A DNA stretch of 64,000 nt. It comes from Saprospiraceae bacterium. GTDB lineage: Bacteria; Bacteroidota; Bacteroidia; Chitinophagales; Saprospiraceae. The DNA lies in contig JADJYH010000029.1 of assembly GCA_016719855.1 (NCBI GenBank), positions 12,698 through 76,697 of the forward strand. Reading direction: 5' to 3'. The position numbers and the translations under genes are program-made. Numbering within the stretch: the first letter of the stretch is position 1; every line of letters starts with the position of its first letter. A model generated the notes under the pieces. That model was not told where the DNA came from. It saw only the letters and a program-made list of their open reading frames with translations, and did no database searches. Below are positions 28,051-36,970 of this stretch, piece after piece.

Positions 28051-29160
28051 ATGGACAACAAAGACAACCTACTCGGCGTCATTTCGACCATTTTCAAATG
28101 GCGGAAAATCATCCTCCTCACCTGTGCCGTTACGGCCGTTGGTGCGGCAATTGTGTCGCTGGTGCTGCCGGTTTATTACAAATCCACCACGATTTTTTAT
28201 GCGGCCAGTCCAGACTTGGCGGTACCGGAGGCCATCTTTGGCACGGGTGGGGAACCACCAGATTACTATGGAACGGAGAACGATATTGACCGGATACTGA
28301 GCATTGCCAAGTCGGGCGAACTGGTAGCGTTCATGGTGGACAGCTTCGACCTGTACGAGCGCTACGATATTGACCCAAAAAGCCCACGAGGGTCTTACTA
28401 CGTGGCGTTGGAGTTTCAGGGGCATTTCGATGTGGTGAAAACGAAGTACGATGCCATCGAGCTGAGCATCGAAGACGAGGACAAGGAAATGGCGTCCAAG
28501 ATGACCAATGCCGCCCGCAACTTTGTCAACATGCTTGCGCAAAGAATCATCAAGGAAAGCCAGTCGAAGACCGTGCGAACTTTCGAAGAAAACATTGCGC
28601 AGAAAGAGGCCGACATGAAAATGATGAACGACTCGATGCAGCGCATCCGCCTCCGCTACGGCGTGTACAACACCAAGGCGCAATCCGAAAACCTCTCGGA
28701 ACTGATAGCGACGGGGGAGGCAAAAATGAACCTTTCCAAGGCGAAACTCTCGTCGCTGCTGAATGCTGGCTACAACAAAAAGGATTCGCTGACCTTGCTC
28801 CAAGCCAATATCACGGGCTACGAAAGCCAGTTGCAGCAGCTCTACGTCCGCCTCGACACCTTCAACAAGGGCATGTCATTGATGGACTACCTCGTGGAGT
28901 CGCAGCTCCAAGCGAGCGAGCAACTGGCCGAGGACAAGGAGCACTACAAGATGTCAAAAGCTGCCTACAATTCAGAGTTCCCGGCGCTGTTCCTGCTCGA
29001 ACCAGGGCAGGTGCCAGTCATCAAAGAGCGGCCCAAGCGGGCGATGATGGTGGTAGTTTCGACGTTCGTGGCGTTCATTTTCAGCGTGCTAGGCGTACTG
29101 ATTTTCGACACCTATCGTGACGTGAATTGGCGAGAGGTACTGAACCCACAACCAAAATGA
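28051..29160 (+). CDS. wzz: Wzz-type polysaccharide chain-length determinant (PCP)
   Basis: A 369-residue polysaccharide co-polymerase. One membrane helix lies near the start (IILLTCAVTAVGAAIVSLVL) and one near the end (AMMVVVSTFVAFIFSVLGVL), with a long periplasmic coiled-coil region between them. The segment before the second helix carries a proline-containing PVIKERPKR stretch as in the Wzz family. It sets chain length for the polymerase encoded next. Its TGA overlaps the start of wzy (ATGA), so the genes are coupled. Confidence 0.85.
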   Translation: MDNKDNLLGVISTIFKWRKIILLTCAVTAVGAAIVSLVLPVYYKSTTIFYAASPDLAVPEAIFGTGGEPPDYYGTENDIDRILSIAKSGELVAFMVDSFDLYERYDIDPKSPRGSYYVALEFQGHFDVVKTKYDAIELSIEDEDKEMASKMTNAARNFVNMLAQRIIKESQSKTVRTFEENIAQKEADMKMMNDSMQRIRLRYGVYNTKAQSENLSELIATGEAKMNLSKAKLSSLLNAGYNKKDSLTLLQANITGYESQLQQLYVRLDTFNKGMSLMDYLVESQLQASEQLAEDKEHYKMSKAAYNSEFPALFLLEPGQVPVIKERPKRAMMVVVSTFVAFIFSVLGVLIFDTYRDVNWREVLNPQPK

Positions 29161-30596
29161 CCCTCGCCGACCAAAAAACCCGCACCTTGCTCATCGGCTT
29201 TTCCGCCATCGTGGTGGTGAGCCTGCTGGTGGGCGTCGCTGGCAATTGGTGGTTCCTGGCGGGCATCCCGGCGTTGGCGCTGTACGGCTACCTCGCCCTG
29301 GTTGATTTCCGCAAAATCTTCTACCTGCTCTTCTTTTTCATCCCCCTCACCGTGGAGGTCTGGCTGCCCAACGGCACCGTGACCGATATGCCCACCGAGC
29401 TGATGACCGTGCTGTTGATGGGGATTTACTTCGTTTACACGCTCCGCAATGGGCGCAACCTCCGCTCGGACTTCCTCAAGCACCCCATCACACTGGCGCT
29501 GCTGCTGCACCTCGGCTGGCTGTTCGTCACGGCCATCACCTCGCAGGACTTGATGATTTCCGTCAAGTTTTCGTTGGCAAAAATCTGGTACGTCACCACG
29601 TTTTTCTTTCTGGCGGGCAGCATTTTGAAGGAAGAAAAAGACCTGCGCAAGCTTACCTGGGTGGTGCTGGTGCCGCTGGTGGGCACCGTTTTTTACGTGC
29701 TGGTCAAACACGCCGCCATCGGGTTCAGCTTCGCCGAAATCCACACCATCGTGCAGCCGTTTTACCGCAACAAAGTGGCCTACGCCTGCATGTTGAGCAT
29801 CTTTCTGCCTTTCGTTTGGTTCACCCGCCAGATGTACCGCACCTGGTCATGGCAGTGGACGATACTGGCCGGGGTGACTGTGCTGTTGCTGATTGGCATC
29901 CAATATTCGTACACCCGTGCGGCGTACCTCACGTTGGGGATGGCCGTCGGAGCCTTTTTTGTGATAAAATGGCGACTGATGAAGCCCGTACTCGTGGGAG
30001 CGGCCATATTGGCAGTGCTTTACGTGGTGGGCATGGTGAGCCACAACAGCTACCTCGACCACAAGCCCGTTTATGAAAAGACCATCACCCACGAGGACTT
30101 CGGCGACCTGCTGAACTCCACGACCAAGGGGCAGGACGTGAGCACGATGGAGCGGGTGTACCGTTGGGTGGCCGGCGGGCACATGCTCGGCGAGCGGCCA
30201 CTGCTGGGCTTTGGGCCGGGGACGTTTACGGCATTTTACAAAACCTACACACTGCACGGCTTTCGCACCTACGTCAGCGACAACACTGAAGGCTCCGGCA
30301 TACACTGCTACTACCTGATGACGGCGGTGGAGCAGGGGTACATCGGTGCGTTGTTGTTCGTGGCATTGGTTTTCATTGTACTTTTGAAGGGCGAAATCAT
30401 CTACCACCAAACCACCGACCCCGACCGCAAGCGGTTGGTGATGATGGTGATGCTGACCACCGTGGTCATTGATGGCCTGCTGCTGATGAACGACTTGGTG
30501 GAAACGGACAAAATTGGCTCGTTTTTCTTTCTTTGCATGGCGGTTTTGGTGAATGTTGACTTGGCGAACAAAAAGACTTTAGACGGTAGACAATAG
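29157..30596 (+). CDS. O-antigen polymerase/ligase (Wzy/WaaL-like)
   Basis: A polytopic protein of about 479 residues with ten or more helices and the large periplasmic loop typical of Wzy/WaaL proteins. Within the loop, GHMLGERPLLGFGPGTFTAF is the family signature. It would polymerise repeat units or attach them to an acceptor on the periplasmic side. Start ATG 29157 overlaps the wzz stop. The last residues (DGRQ) come from the TAGAC word hairpin that straddles the stop codon. Confidence 0.85.
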   Translation: MTLADQKTRTLLIGFSAIVVVSLLVGVAGNWWFLAGIPALALYGYLALVDFRKIFYLLFFFIPLTVEVWLPNGTVTDMPTELMTVLLMGIYFVYTLRNGRNLRSDFLKHPITLALLLHLGWLFVTAITSQDLMISVKFSLAKIWYVTTFFFLAGSILKEEKDLRKLTWVVLVPLVGTVFYVLVKHAAIGFSFAEIHTIVQPFYRNKVAYACMLSIFLPFVWFTRQMYRTWSWQWTILAGVTVLLLIGIQYSYTRAAYLTLGMAVGAFFVIKWRLMKPVLVGAAILAVLYVVGMVSHNSYLDHKPVYEKTITHEDFGDLLNSTTKGQDVSTMERVYRWVAGGHMLGERPLLGFGPGTFTAFYKTYTLHGFRTYVSDNTEGSGIHCYYLMTAVEQGYIGALLFVALVFIVLLKGEIIYHQTTDPDRKRLVMMVMLTTVVIDGLLLMNDLVETDKIGSFFFLCMAVLVNVDLANKKTLDGRQ

Positions 30597-30643
30597 ACTT
30601 GAGATTAAGCAGGAACTTGTCTAGAGTCTATTGTCTACCGTCT
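30581..30643. repeat. Perfect 19-bp inverted repeat of TAGAC words
   Basis: AGACGGTAGACAATAGACT (30581-30599) pairs perfectly with 30625-30643 across a 25-base loop. It spans the wzy stop and ends nine bases before the next ATG. It could be a terminator or translational barrier. The related array TTTAGACAATAGACG is found at 41552-41580 after ino1. Confidence 0.85.
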
Positions 30644-30651
30644 TAAAAAAC

Positions 30652-31824
30652 ATGGATATCTATCAAAGAAAATCACGTTGGAAATGGTACCTGGCTGCTG
30701 CCGGGGCGGTCATCGTATTGATTTCCATGTTCTACACCAAGTACTTGACTGGCAAGCTGGAGCAGGAGGAATTGAAAAAGGTGCAACAGTTGAAGACGGC
30801 CCTCGAAACGCTGACCTTGGCAATGGAAGACACCTTGCAGTGCGATGTGAGCTTTCAGACCAATTTTCTTTCCGAGAACACCACCGTACCGATACTATTG
30901 GTGGACGAAATGGGCAACCCGCAGGAGGGCAGGAATTTTGGCCCAACTCAGGATACCGACCAAGCATTTTTGAAGCAAAAACTGCAAGAATTCCAATCGA
31001 ATCATTCGGAACCGATAAACGTTTCCACGCCTTGGGGCAGTCAGCGACTCTACTTCGAGCACTCGCTGATTCTACAACTGCTCAAGCTCTACCCCATCCT
31101 CCAGTTCATCCTCATCGCCGCCTTCATCGCCTTCGGCTACCTCGGTTTCAGCACCAGCCGCCGGGCGGAGCAGAACCGAGTCTGGGCGGGCATGGCCAAG
31201 GAGACGGCGCACCAGCTCGGTACGCCCATCAGCGGAATCGTGGCTTGGATAGAGCACCTGCGCAGTCTCCGGGAAGACGACACCGAGGTGAACGAAGTCC
31301 TCGACGAACTCGGCAACGACGTGATTCGCCTCGAACTCATCGCCGACCGCTTCTCCAAAATCGGCTCGGCACCGGAGCTTTCTCCCGTTAATATTTTCGA
31401 TGAACTCGAAAAATGCCGCCAGTACATGCAGCGCCGAGCCAGCCGCAAGGTCGAGTTCCACTTTCCGCAACCCACTGATTTTGAACCGATTACCGTCAAA
31501 ATAAACTCCCACCTCTTCGAGTGGGTCATCGAGAACCTGCTCCGCAACGCCCTTGACTCGATGGAAGGCACAGGCAGCATCAGCGCCACCGTTTATCAGG
31601 ACCCAAGGAACGTGTTCATTGACCTCACAGATACGGGCAAGGGCATCCCCGCCTCCAAGTTCAAGACCGTCTTCCAACCCGGCTACACCACAAAAAAAAG
31701 GGGATGGGGCTTGGGGCTATCGCTCACCAAGCGAATTATCGAAGAATACCATTCCGGCAAGATTTTTGTAAAAAAGTCGGTGCTGAACGAGGGAACGACC
31801 TTCACTATTCAATTGCCGAAGTAA
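30652..31824 (+). CDS. Membrane sensor histidine kinase
   Basis: A 390-residue kinase with two membrane helices (about residues 12-30 and 148-166) bounding a small periplasmic sensor. The phospho-acceptor is His187 in MAKETAHQLGTPISG. The HATPase part has NLLRNALDSM, DTGKGIP and GWGLGLSL. This short kinase type is common in Bacteroidota. Start ATG 30652 lies just outside the repeat; an in-frame upstream start would lie inside it. No cognate regulator is adjacent. It may sense envelope state given the neighbouring polysaccharide genes, but that is inference. Confidence 0.85.
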   Translation: MDIYQRKSRWKWYLAAAGAVIVLISMFYTKYLTGKLEQEELKKVQQLKTALETLTLAMEDTLQCDVSFQTNFLSENTTVPILLVDEMGNPQEGRNFGPTQDTDQAFLKQKLQEFQSNHSEPINVSTPWGSQRLYFEHSLILQLLKLYPILQFILIAAFIAFGYLGFSTSRRAEQNRVWAGMAKETAHQLGTPISGIVAWIEHLRSLREDDTEVNEVLDELGNDVIRLELIADRFSKIGSAPELSPVNIFDELEKCRQYMQRRASRKVEFHFPQPTDFEPITVKINSHLFEWVIENLLRNALDSMEGTGSISATVYQDPRNVFIDLTDTGKGIPASKFKTVFQPGYTTKKRGWGLGLSLTKRIIEEYHSGKIFVKKSVLNEGTTFTIQLPK

Positions 31825-31894
31825 GGCTCCACCCGTCCAGCCATCCTTCCCTCCAGTCTGCCCCACGGCATTCATCCATCATCCGACACAATAC

Positions 31895-34539
31895 ATGTTT
31901 ATGCACTGCACCTCCAGACTTGGGCTTTTGTGCCTGCTTTTCAGTACCCTTTTCCAAAAAGCCGCATTTGCCACCAGCCCCACTGTTTATGAATACGTCG
32001 TGACAGTGCTCGACGAGAAGGGCGAGCCGTTGTTCGGTGTGAATGTCTTCACCAACGACCAGCAAAAAGTGGCCACCACCACCGACGAGCAAGGCAAGGC
32101 CACGCTCAAGGACGTGGACAACAAGGAAGAAATCAACTTCACTTACATCGGCTACAACAGCCTGCGACTGCCCTTCTACGAAATCCGGCGGCGCAACGGC
32201 ATCATCCGAATGGCACGCTCGGCAACCGAACTGAACGAAGTCGTGGTCATCGGTCGCCGTGACGACCTGCCCTCTCAGGTGCCTTACACTTTCACAAAAA
32301 TTGACAAGAAAGACATCGCCTTCTTCGAGTCGCAAACCACCGCCGATGCGCTTTGGAACACGGCAGGTGTTTTTGTACAAAAAACCCAGATGGGCGGCGG
32401 CAGCCCCGTGCTGCGTGGCTTCGAGGCCAACCGGGTGTTGCTCGTGGTGGACGGGGTGCGCATGAACAATGCCGTGTATCGCAGCGGCCACTTGCAAAAC
32501 TCCATCACCGTGGACAATGCCATGCTGGAGCGGACGGAGGTGGTGTTCGGGCCCGGTCGCTGCTTTACGGCAGCGATGCAATGGGTGGCGTCATCCATTT
32601 TCGTTCAAAAGAACCCAAGCTGAGCCTCGGAGACAAATCACATGTTGTTGAATCGGGCTTGTACACCCGGTACTCTTCCGCAAACCAAGAAAAATCTATC
32701 CATGCCGACGTGAACTACGGCAAGCGCAAATGGGCCTCGCTCACCAGCCTGACCTTCACCGACTATAACGACCAGCGCATGGGCAGCAACCGCCCGGAGG
32801 GTTACGAGGAGTTTGGCAAGCGGAAGGCATTCGTTCGGAGGGTGGGCAATAGCGACCAAATCGTTGCCAACATCATCCAAAACAGTGATGGCAGTTTCAA
32901 AGAAAACTACGACGTGCAAGTTGGAACGGCCTACAGCCAAATAGATTTTACGCAAAAAATCAAGTTCCAGCCAAATCGCAACTTCCACGCAGTGCTCAAC
33001 TTTCAACAGTCCACCAGCACCGATGTGCCTCGTTACGATTACCTGACCGAGCTGACCAATCCTGCCGACCCCAACAGCTTTCGCTACGCCGAGTGGTACT
33101 ACGGCCCTCAGCGCCGCCTGATGGCCTCCCTGAAATCGAGGTTCACAAAAGCGAATGCACTGTACGACAAGGCAACGGTCATCGGAGCGTTCCAGCGGGT
33201 ACACGAGAACCGCCTCTACCGCGTGTTGTACAACAGCCAGCGGATTTTCCAATTAGAGAACGTTTACGTTTATTCCCTCACAGCGGATTTTGACAAGGAC
33301 CTGAATGAAAATGGCCGCCAGAAGCTCATGTACGGCGTGGACTTGAACTACAATTATGTGCAATCAAAAACTGGTAAAATCAAAATTGCGGATGAGACCA
33401 CCAACGAAAACCCCATCAGCCGCTACCCCGCCGACAACAGCATGACGACCTTGGCGGCCTACACCAACTATCAAGTTTCGTCTGCCGACTCTGCTTTTAC
33501 TTTTAACGCAGGGCTTCGATTTACCCAAGTAAAGTTGCTTTCGCTGTATTCGCTGTTGGATAGCTCCACCACATGGCCTGCCGATTTTTACGAACCCGGG
33601 GTTGGCTCCAACAGCAACGATATTACTTGGTCGTTGGGTGGCAGTTATTCATTGCCTGGCGGCACAGTCATCAAATTGCTGGGTTCTAAGGCTTTCAGGT
33701 CGCCAAACATTGATGACTTTTCCCAGTTTCGTCCACGAAACGGCTTCATCTCCATACCTAACCCAGACCTCAAACCAGAACGGTCATACAATGGGGAATT
33801 GACCATTTCCCATGAACTGGCCAAATCCGATGGCTTTGGCATTAGGTTGGCGGCAACGGGTTACTACACCTACATCAAGGGATTGATGACTAGGCGCCCC
33901 TACCTACTTCCCGACGGAAGCAACATCGTTAAAGTATTTGGTGTCGAATATGAAACGAGGGCAAACGTTAATGCAAAAAAAGGAATTATCCGTGGGTTCA
34001 GCGGCGAGGTTCAATGCAATTTTTTAAAGAACTGGTCCATTGAATCCAACCTTAGTTACACAGATGGCCGTTCCTTGTTTGAGGTTAAAGACGCACAAGG
34101 CATAGTGGTGTTAGACACATTGGCTCATATTGACCACATACCCCCAGTACATGGTTTCACAAGCCTTACCTATAAAAATAAAAAATTGAAAATTTCTGGC
34201 ATCGTGCGATACCAAGGCGCCAAGACCCCTGATAAATATGGCGTTTCCAATATCTCCATTGACGAAGACGGCAACAGAATCATTGAACTTGGTGGCACAG
34301 AAGACAACCTGGAATATTCGTATTGGCGCATTGACCCCAATAATGGAAAAGTCCTTTTCGACGGCACCTTGGCTTGGGCCACCTACAACATCTACACCGC
34401 TTGGACTTTAACGAAACAACTCACCTTAAACTTCGCTGTGGAGAATATCACCGACCTGCACTACCGCCCGTTCGCATCTGGCGTGAGTGCCGCCGGGCGG
34501 AACTTCATCGTGTCTTTTCGGGTAAACTTGAGCAAATAA
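31895..34539 (+). CDS. TonB-dependent outer-membrane receptor, one frameshift
   Basis: Restored length is 881 residues. A signal peptide precedes a CarboxypepD_reg-like N-terminal domain (VTVLDEKGEPLFGVNVFTND), a plug domain (LRGFEANRVLLVVDGVRMNN, LLYGSDAMGGVIHF) and a 22-strand barrel ending FIVSFRVNLSK. As read, the frame breaks near 32555; one missing base rejoins ERTEVVFGPG to SLLYGSDAMGG. The MbnP-like lipoprotein gene follows 20 bases later, suggesting joint function in metal (possibly copper) or chelate uptake. Substrate is not provable from sequence. Confidence 0.87.
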
Positions 34540-34559
34540 ACAAACCCAATTTTTTTGCA

Positions 34560-35342
34560 ATGAAAAAGATTTTCTACTTCATAACCTTGATTTTACTGGC
34601 CTCCTGCCGTGATGAATCAATCCTTGGCCCAACGGGCAATGTGAACCTCAACCTGCACGCCGTGTTTGCGGGCCAACCGCTCGTGCTGGACCAGCCGTAC
34701 CTGTTTGGCAGCGCCAACCAAGTCAAGTTCGACCAATTCAACTTCTTCATCAGCGATGTGAAACTGCTGGAGGCCGAGACCGAGGACGAGACCGACCTGC
34801 TGGAAGTGGCATTGGCCGATTTCAGCGGAAACACCAGCCCCGCCAACGTGCAGCCAGCCATTTTCGAGTTCAATACCGTGCCAGCGGTGAAGTACCGGGG
34901 CATCAAAATCAGCATCGGCGTACCGTCAAGGCTGAACAAGTCGTCGGTACAGCGCTACGGCGCTGGCCACCCACTGAAGCAGGCTTTCGACACCCATTTT
35001 TGGGAGGACGGCAACAGCTTTTTCTTTATGAAAATGGCCGGTGTGTACGACCTGAACGGCGACGGCAGTTTCGGCACATCGCCTGAAGACAACCCATTCG
35101 AGCTGTTCCCAGCCAAGAACGGCAACTTCCAGACGCTGACCCTGCTCAAAACTTTTACCTTGGAAAATGGACAAACCGTTGACCTTGACCTGTCCGTGGA
35201 CGTACTGAAACTCCTTCAAAGCGCTGACAATCAAACGATTGACTTCACCGACCCAGCCAACCTTTCCACCTACAACCCTGAAAACGACGACCTCTCCTCG
35301 CTGCTGATGGACAATTTCGGAACAGCGATGGAAATTGAATAG
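34560..35342 (+). CDS. MbnP-family periplasmic lipoprotein
   Basis: A 260-residue lipoprotein whose signal ends in the lipobox LLASC (Cys at about 16). The body matches the MbnP fold: QVKFDQFNFFISDVKLL, FNTVPAVKYRGIKISIGVP and HFWEDGNSFFFMKMAGVYDL. MbnP is known as the periplasmic partner of the di-haem MbnH and is associated with copper and methanobactin loci. No MbnH/MauG homologue lies nearby. It is cotranscribed with the TonB receptor upstream. It may bind copper or a metal complex handed over by that receptor. Confidence 0.75.
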   Translation: MKKIFYFITLILLASCRDESILGPTGNVNLNLHAVFAGQPLVLDQPYLFGSANQVKFDQFNFFISDVKLLEAETEDETDLLEVALADFSGNTSPANVQPAIFEFNTVPAVKYRGIKISIGVPSRLNKSSVQRYGAGHPLKQAFDTHFWEDGNSFFFMKMAGVYDLNGDGSFGTSPEDNPFELFPAKNGNFQTLTLLKTFTLENGQTVDLDLSVDVLKLLQSADNQTIDFTDPANLSTYNPENDDLSSLLMDNFGTAMEIE

Positions 35343-35353
35343 CGAGTGAGCGA

Positions 35354-35420
35354 GTGATCGGGTGAGCGAGTGAGCAATGCACTTGACCTGCTCACTCGCT
35401 CACCTCTCTCACCCGATCAC
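35354..35420. terminator. Compound inverted repeat of GTGAGCGA words between convergent genes
   Basis: GGTGAGCGAGTGAGCA (35361-35376) pairs perfectly with 35389-35404, and GTGATCGGGTGA (35354-35365) with 35409-35420. The arms can form alternative stems. It sits between the convergent mbnP and two-domain protein genes, where a bidirectional terminator would be expected, but it lacks a U-tract. Confidence 0.7.
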
Positions 35421-35424
35421 CTGC

Positions 35425-36680
35425 TTATTTCACCGTAAACTCCCTTATCATGATCGCCCCGCTTTTATCCAGATTGGAACTGATGATGACCACCTGCTCC
35501 TGAAACCCGTCGTCCACGGACACGGCGACGGTGTTGGGCGAGATGCTGCCCACGTTTAGGGCATGAAGGATGATGAAATTGGTGGGCTTGTCGAGCTTCA
35601 CGATGGTCTCGTGCTTTTGGCGGGTCACCCGGTAGTTTTTGACGATTTGCTCGCCGTTGAGGAAGAGGGAAAGCACGTCGCCGTCCACCGTGCCATTGTC
35701 CCAGACCCGGATGCGGACGGTCTTACTCTTGACCTCCAGTACCCGCTCCACATCAACATCCCGCTTGGTTTTGGTCTCGTAGGCTTTAATTTCCACCTGG
35801 GCTGGTTTCGCAGGCTCGCCGGCCTTCGCCACCGTTTCATCTTGGTCAAAAATGGGCTGCTCCACGTACAACTTGCCGGGGGCACAAGCGCCAGTTTTTG
35901 GCGTAAGCCCTTCGATGTACCCTTGCCAGTTGCCCGCCAGCGAGCGGCGGTTTTTTTCTTTTTGGTAAAAAAGGCTGCCCGATTTCATGCACCACCGCCA
36001 GCTTGGCACGGACTCTTCGAGGATGTCGGTTTCCTCAAAATCCAACCGCTGCTCGGCCTCGTCGAAGGTCCAGCGGAGACGGTGCGTAGCATTGCCGCCC
36101 TCGCCGTCGGAGGTGATTTGGGAGGTGCCCGTGCCGCCTGCCTCGAAATTCATTTCAAAATAAAAGCCGTAGTCCCGGTCGGATTGGGAGAGGTGGCCGG
36201 AGAAGCGGGATTCGATTGCGGATTGCGGATTGCGGATTACGGATTGGCTGGAGTCTGACTGCCAACTGCCAACTGTCGAACTGCCAACAACTTCATCGTG
36301 CCCGGCTTGCAACCATCGGCTTCCCAGTTGCCTTCGAGGGTTTCAACGCCTTGATTTTCAACGAGTTGGAGCCGCATGTGCTTGAGGCACCAGCGGGCGT
36401 TTTTGGGTTCGAGTTGCAGGACTTCCTGGAGGATAAGCAGCTTGCCATCGAATTTTCCACCAACCTCAAACTTGGCAGCGCCGCTCCCATCGGCATTGCT
36501 GGAGGTGGCCGTGCCGGAAACCATGTCGTTCACCTGCGTCAGGCTGAGGGTGTAGCGAAAGCTGCTGGTTTTTCCCTCTTGCGTTACCTCGCCCGCCCAC
36601 TCGGTCACGAGGGGCTGGGAGTGCGCCATTTTTACCAAAAACAAGATTGAAACCAGCAGTGGAAATAACTTTTTGTTCAT
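35425..36680 (-). CDS. Secreted protein with two homologous domains joined by a repeat-encoded linker, frameshifted
   Basis: Exported protein of unknown function. ATG 36680 begins signal peptide MNKKLFPLLVSILFLVKMAH. Two copies of one domain follow. Copy 1 runs from TEWAGEVTQEGKTSSFRYTL through ARWCLKHMRLQL to LEGNWEADGCKPGTMKL. Copy 2 runs from FSGHLSQSDRDYGFYFEMNF through SWRWCMKSGSLFYQ to LAGNWQGYIEGL and CAPGKLYVEQP. A C-terminal region (about 120 residues) resembles an Ig-like domain. The linker is encoded by GGCAGTT and AATCCGC words (36213-36288), and the reading frame changes inside it. Because the units are 7 bases long, gain or loss of one shifts the frame. Restored size is about 418 residues. 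Confidence 0.65.
36213..36288. repeat. Heptamer arrays inside the linker of the two-domain protein gene
   Basis: GATTGCG units (36213-36239) and AACTGCC units (36259-36288) lie in tandem within the coding region. The AACTGCC family is shared with 16226-16260 and 54194-54223. The frame disagreement between the two halves of the gene falls here. Confidence 0.75.
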
Positions 36681-36750
36681 GCAGCAGTATGGCTTTTGCA
36701 ATTGGAAAAATTTAGCACAAAGCAACCATTTTTTACGCAAGCTGACTTTC

Positions 36751-36825
36751 CTTGTGGCCGCCAAACTTGTTTGGCAGGCCGTTATTTTTTAACACGGCCT
36801 GCCCAACAAATTTGGCGGCCACAAG
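36751..36825. mobile_element. MITE-like inverted repeat, TTGTGGCCGCCAAA family, copy 1
   Basis: CTTGTGGCCGCCAAACTTGT and the following bases (36751-36782) pair with 36794-36825 with two mismatches over 32 bases. The short A/T loop gives a near-perfect hairpin. A second family member is at 53433-53536. Confidence 0.8.
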
Positions 36826-36900
36826 CGACTGAACGAGGAACGGAGCGCAACGTTTCCACAAACCCAGCCGAGTGGCAGACAAAACACGGTCTTTTAGGCT

Positions 36901-36928
36901 TTGTTTGGCAGTAGGTAGCTACATTTGC
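36901..36928 (+). promoter_or_regulatory. Promoter of the S9B peptidase gene
   Basis: TACATTTG at 36921-36928 matches the Bacteroidota -7 box, with TTTG at 36901-36904 sixteen bases upstream as a -33 box. It lies 43 bases before the ATG at 36971. Confidence 0.6.
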
Positions 36929-36970
36929 GGGCATTGAAATCGGAATTTTATCATCAAAATAAAACTGAAC

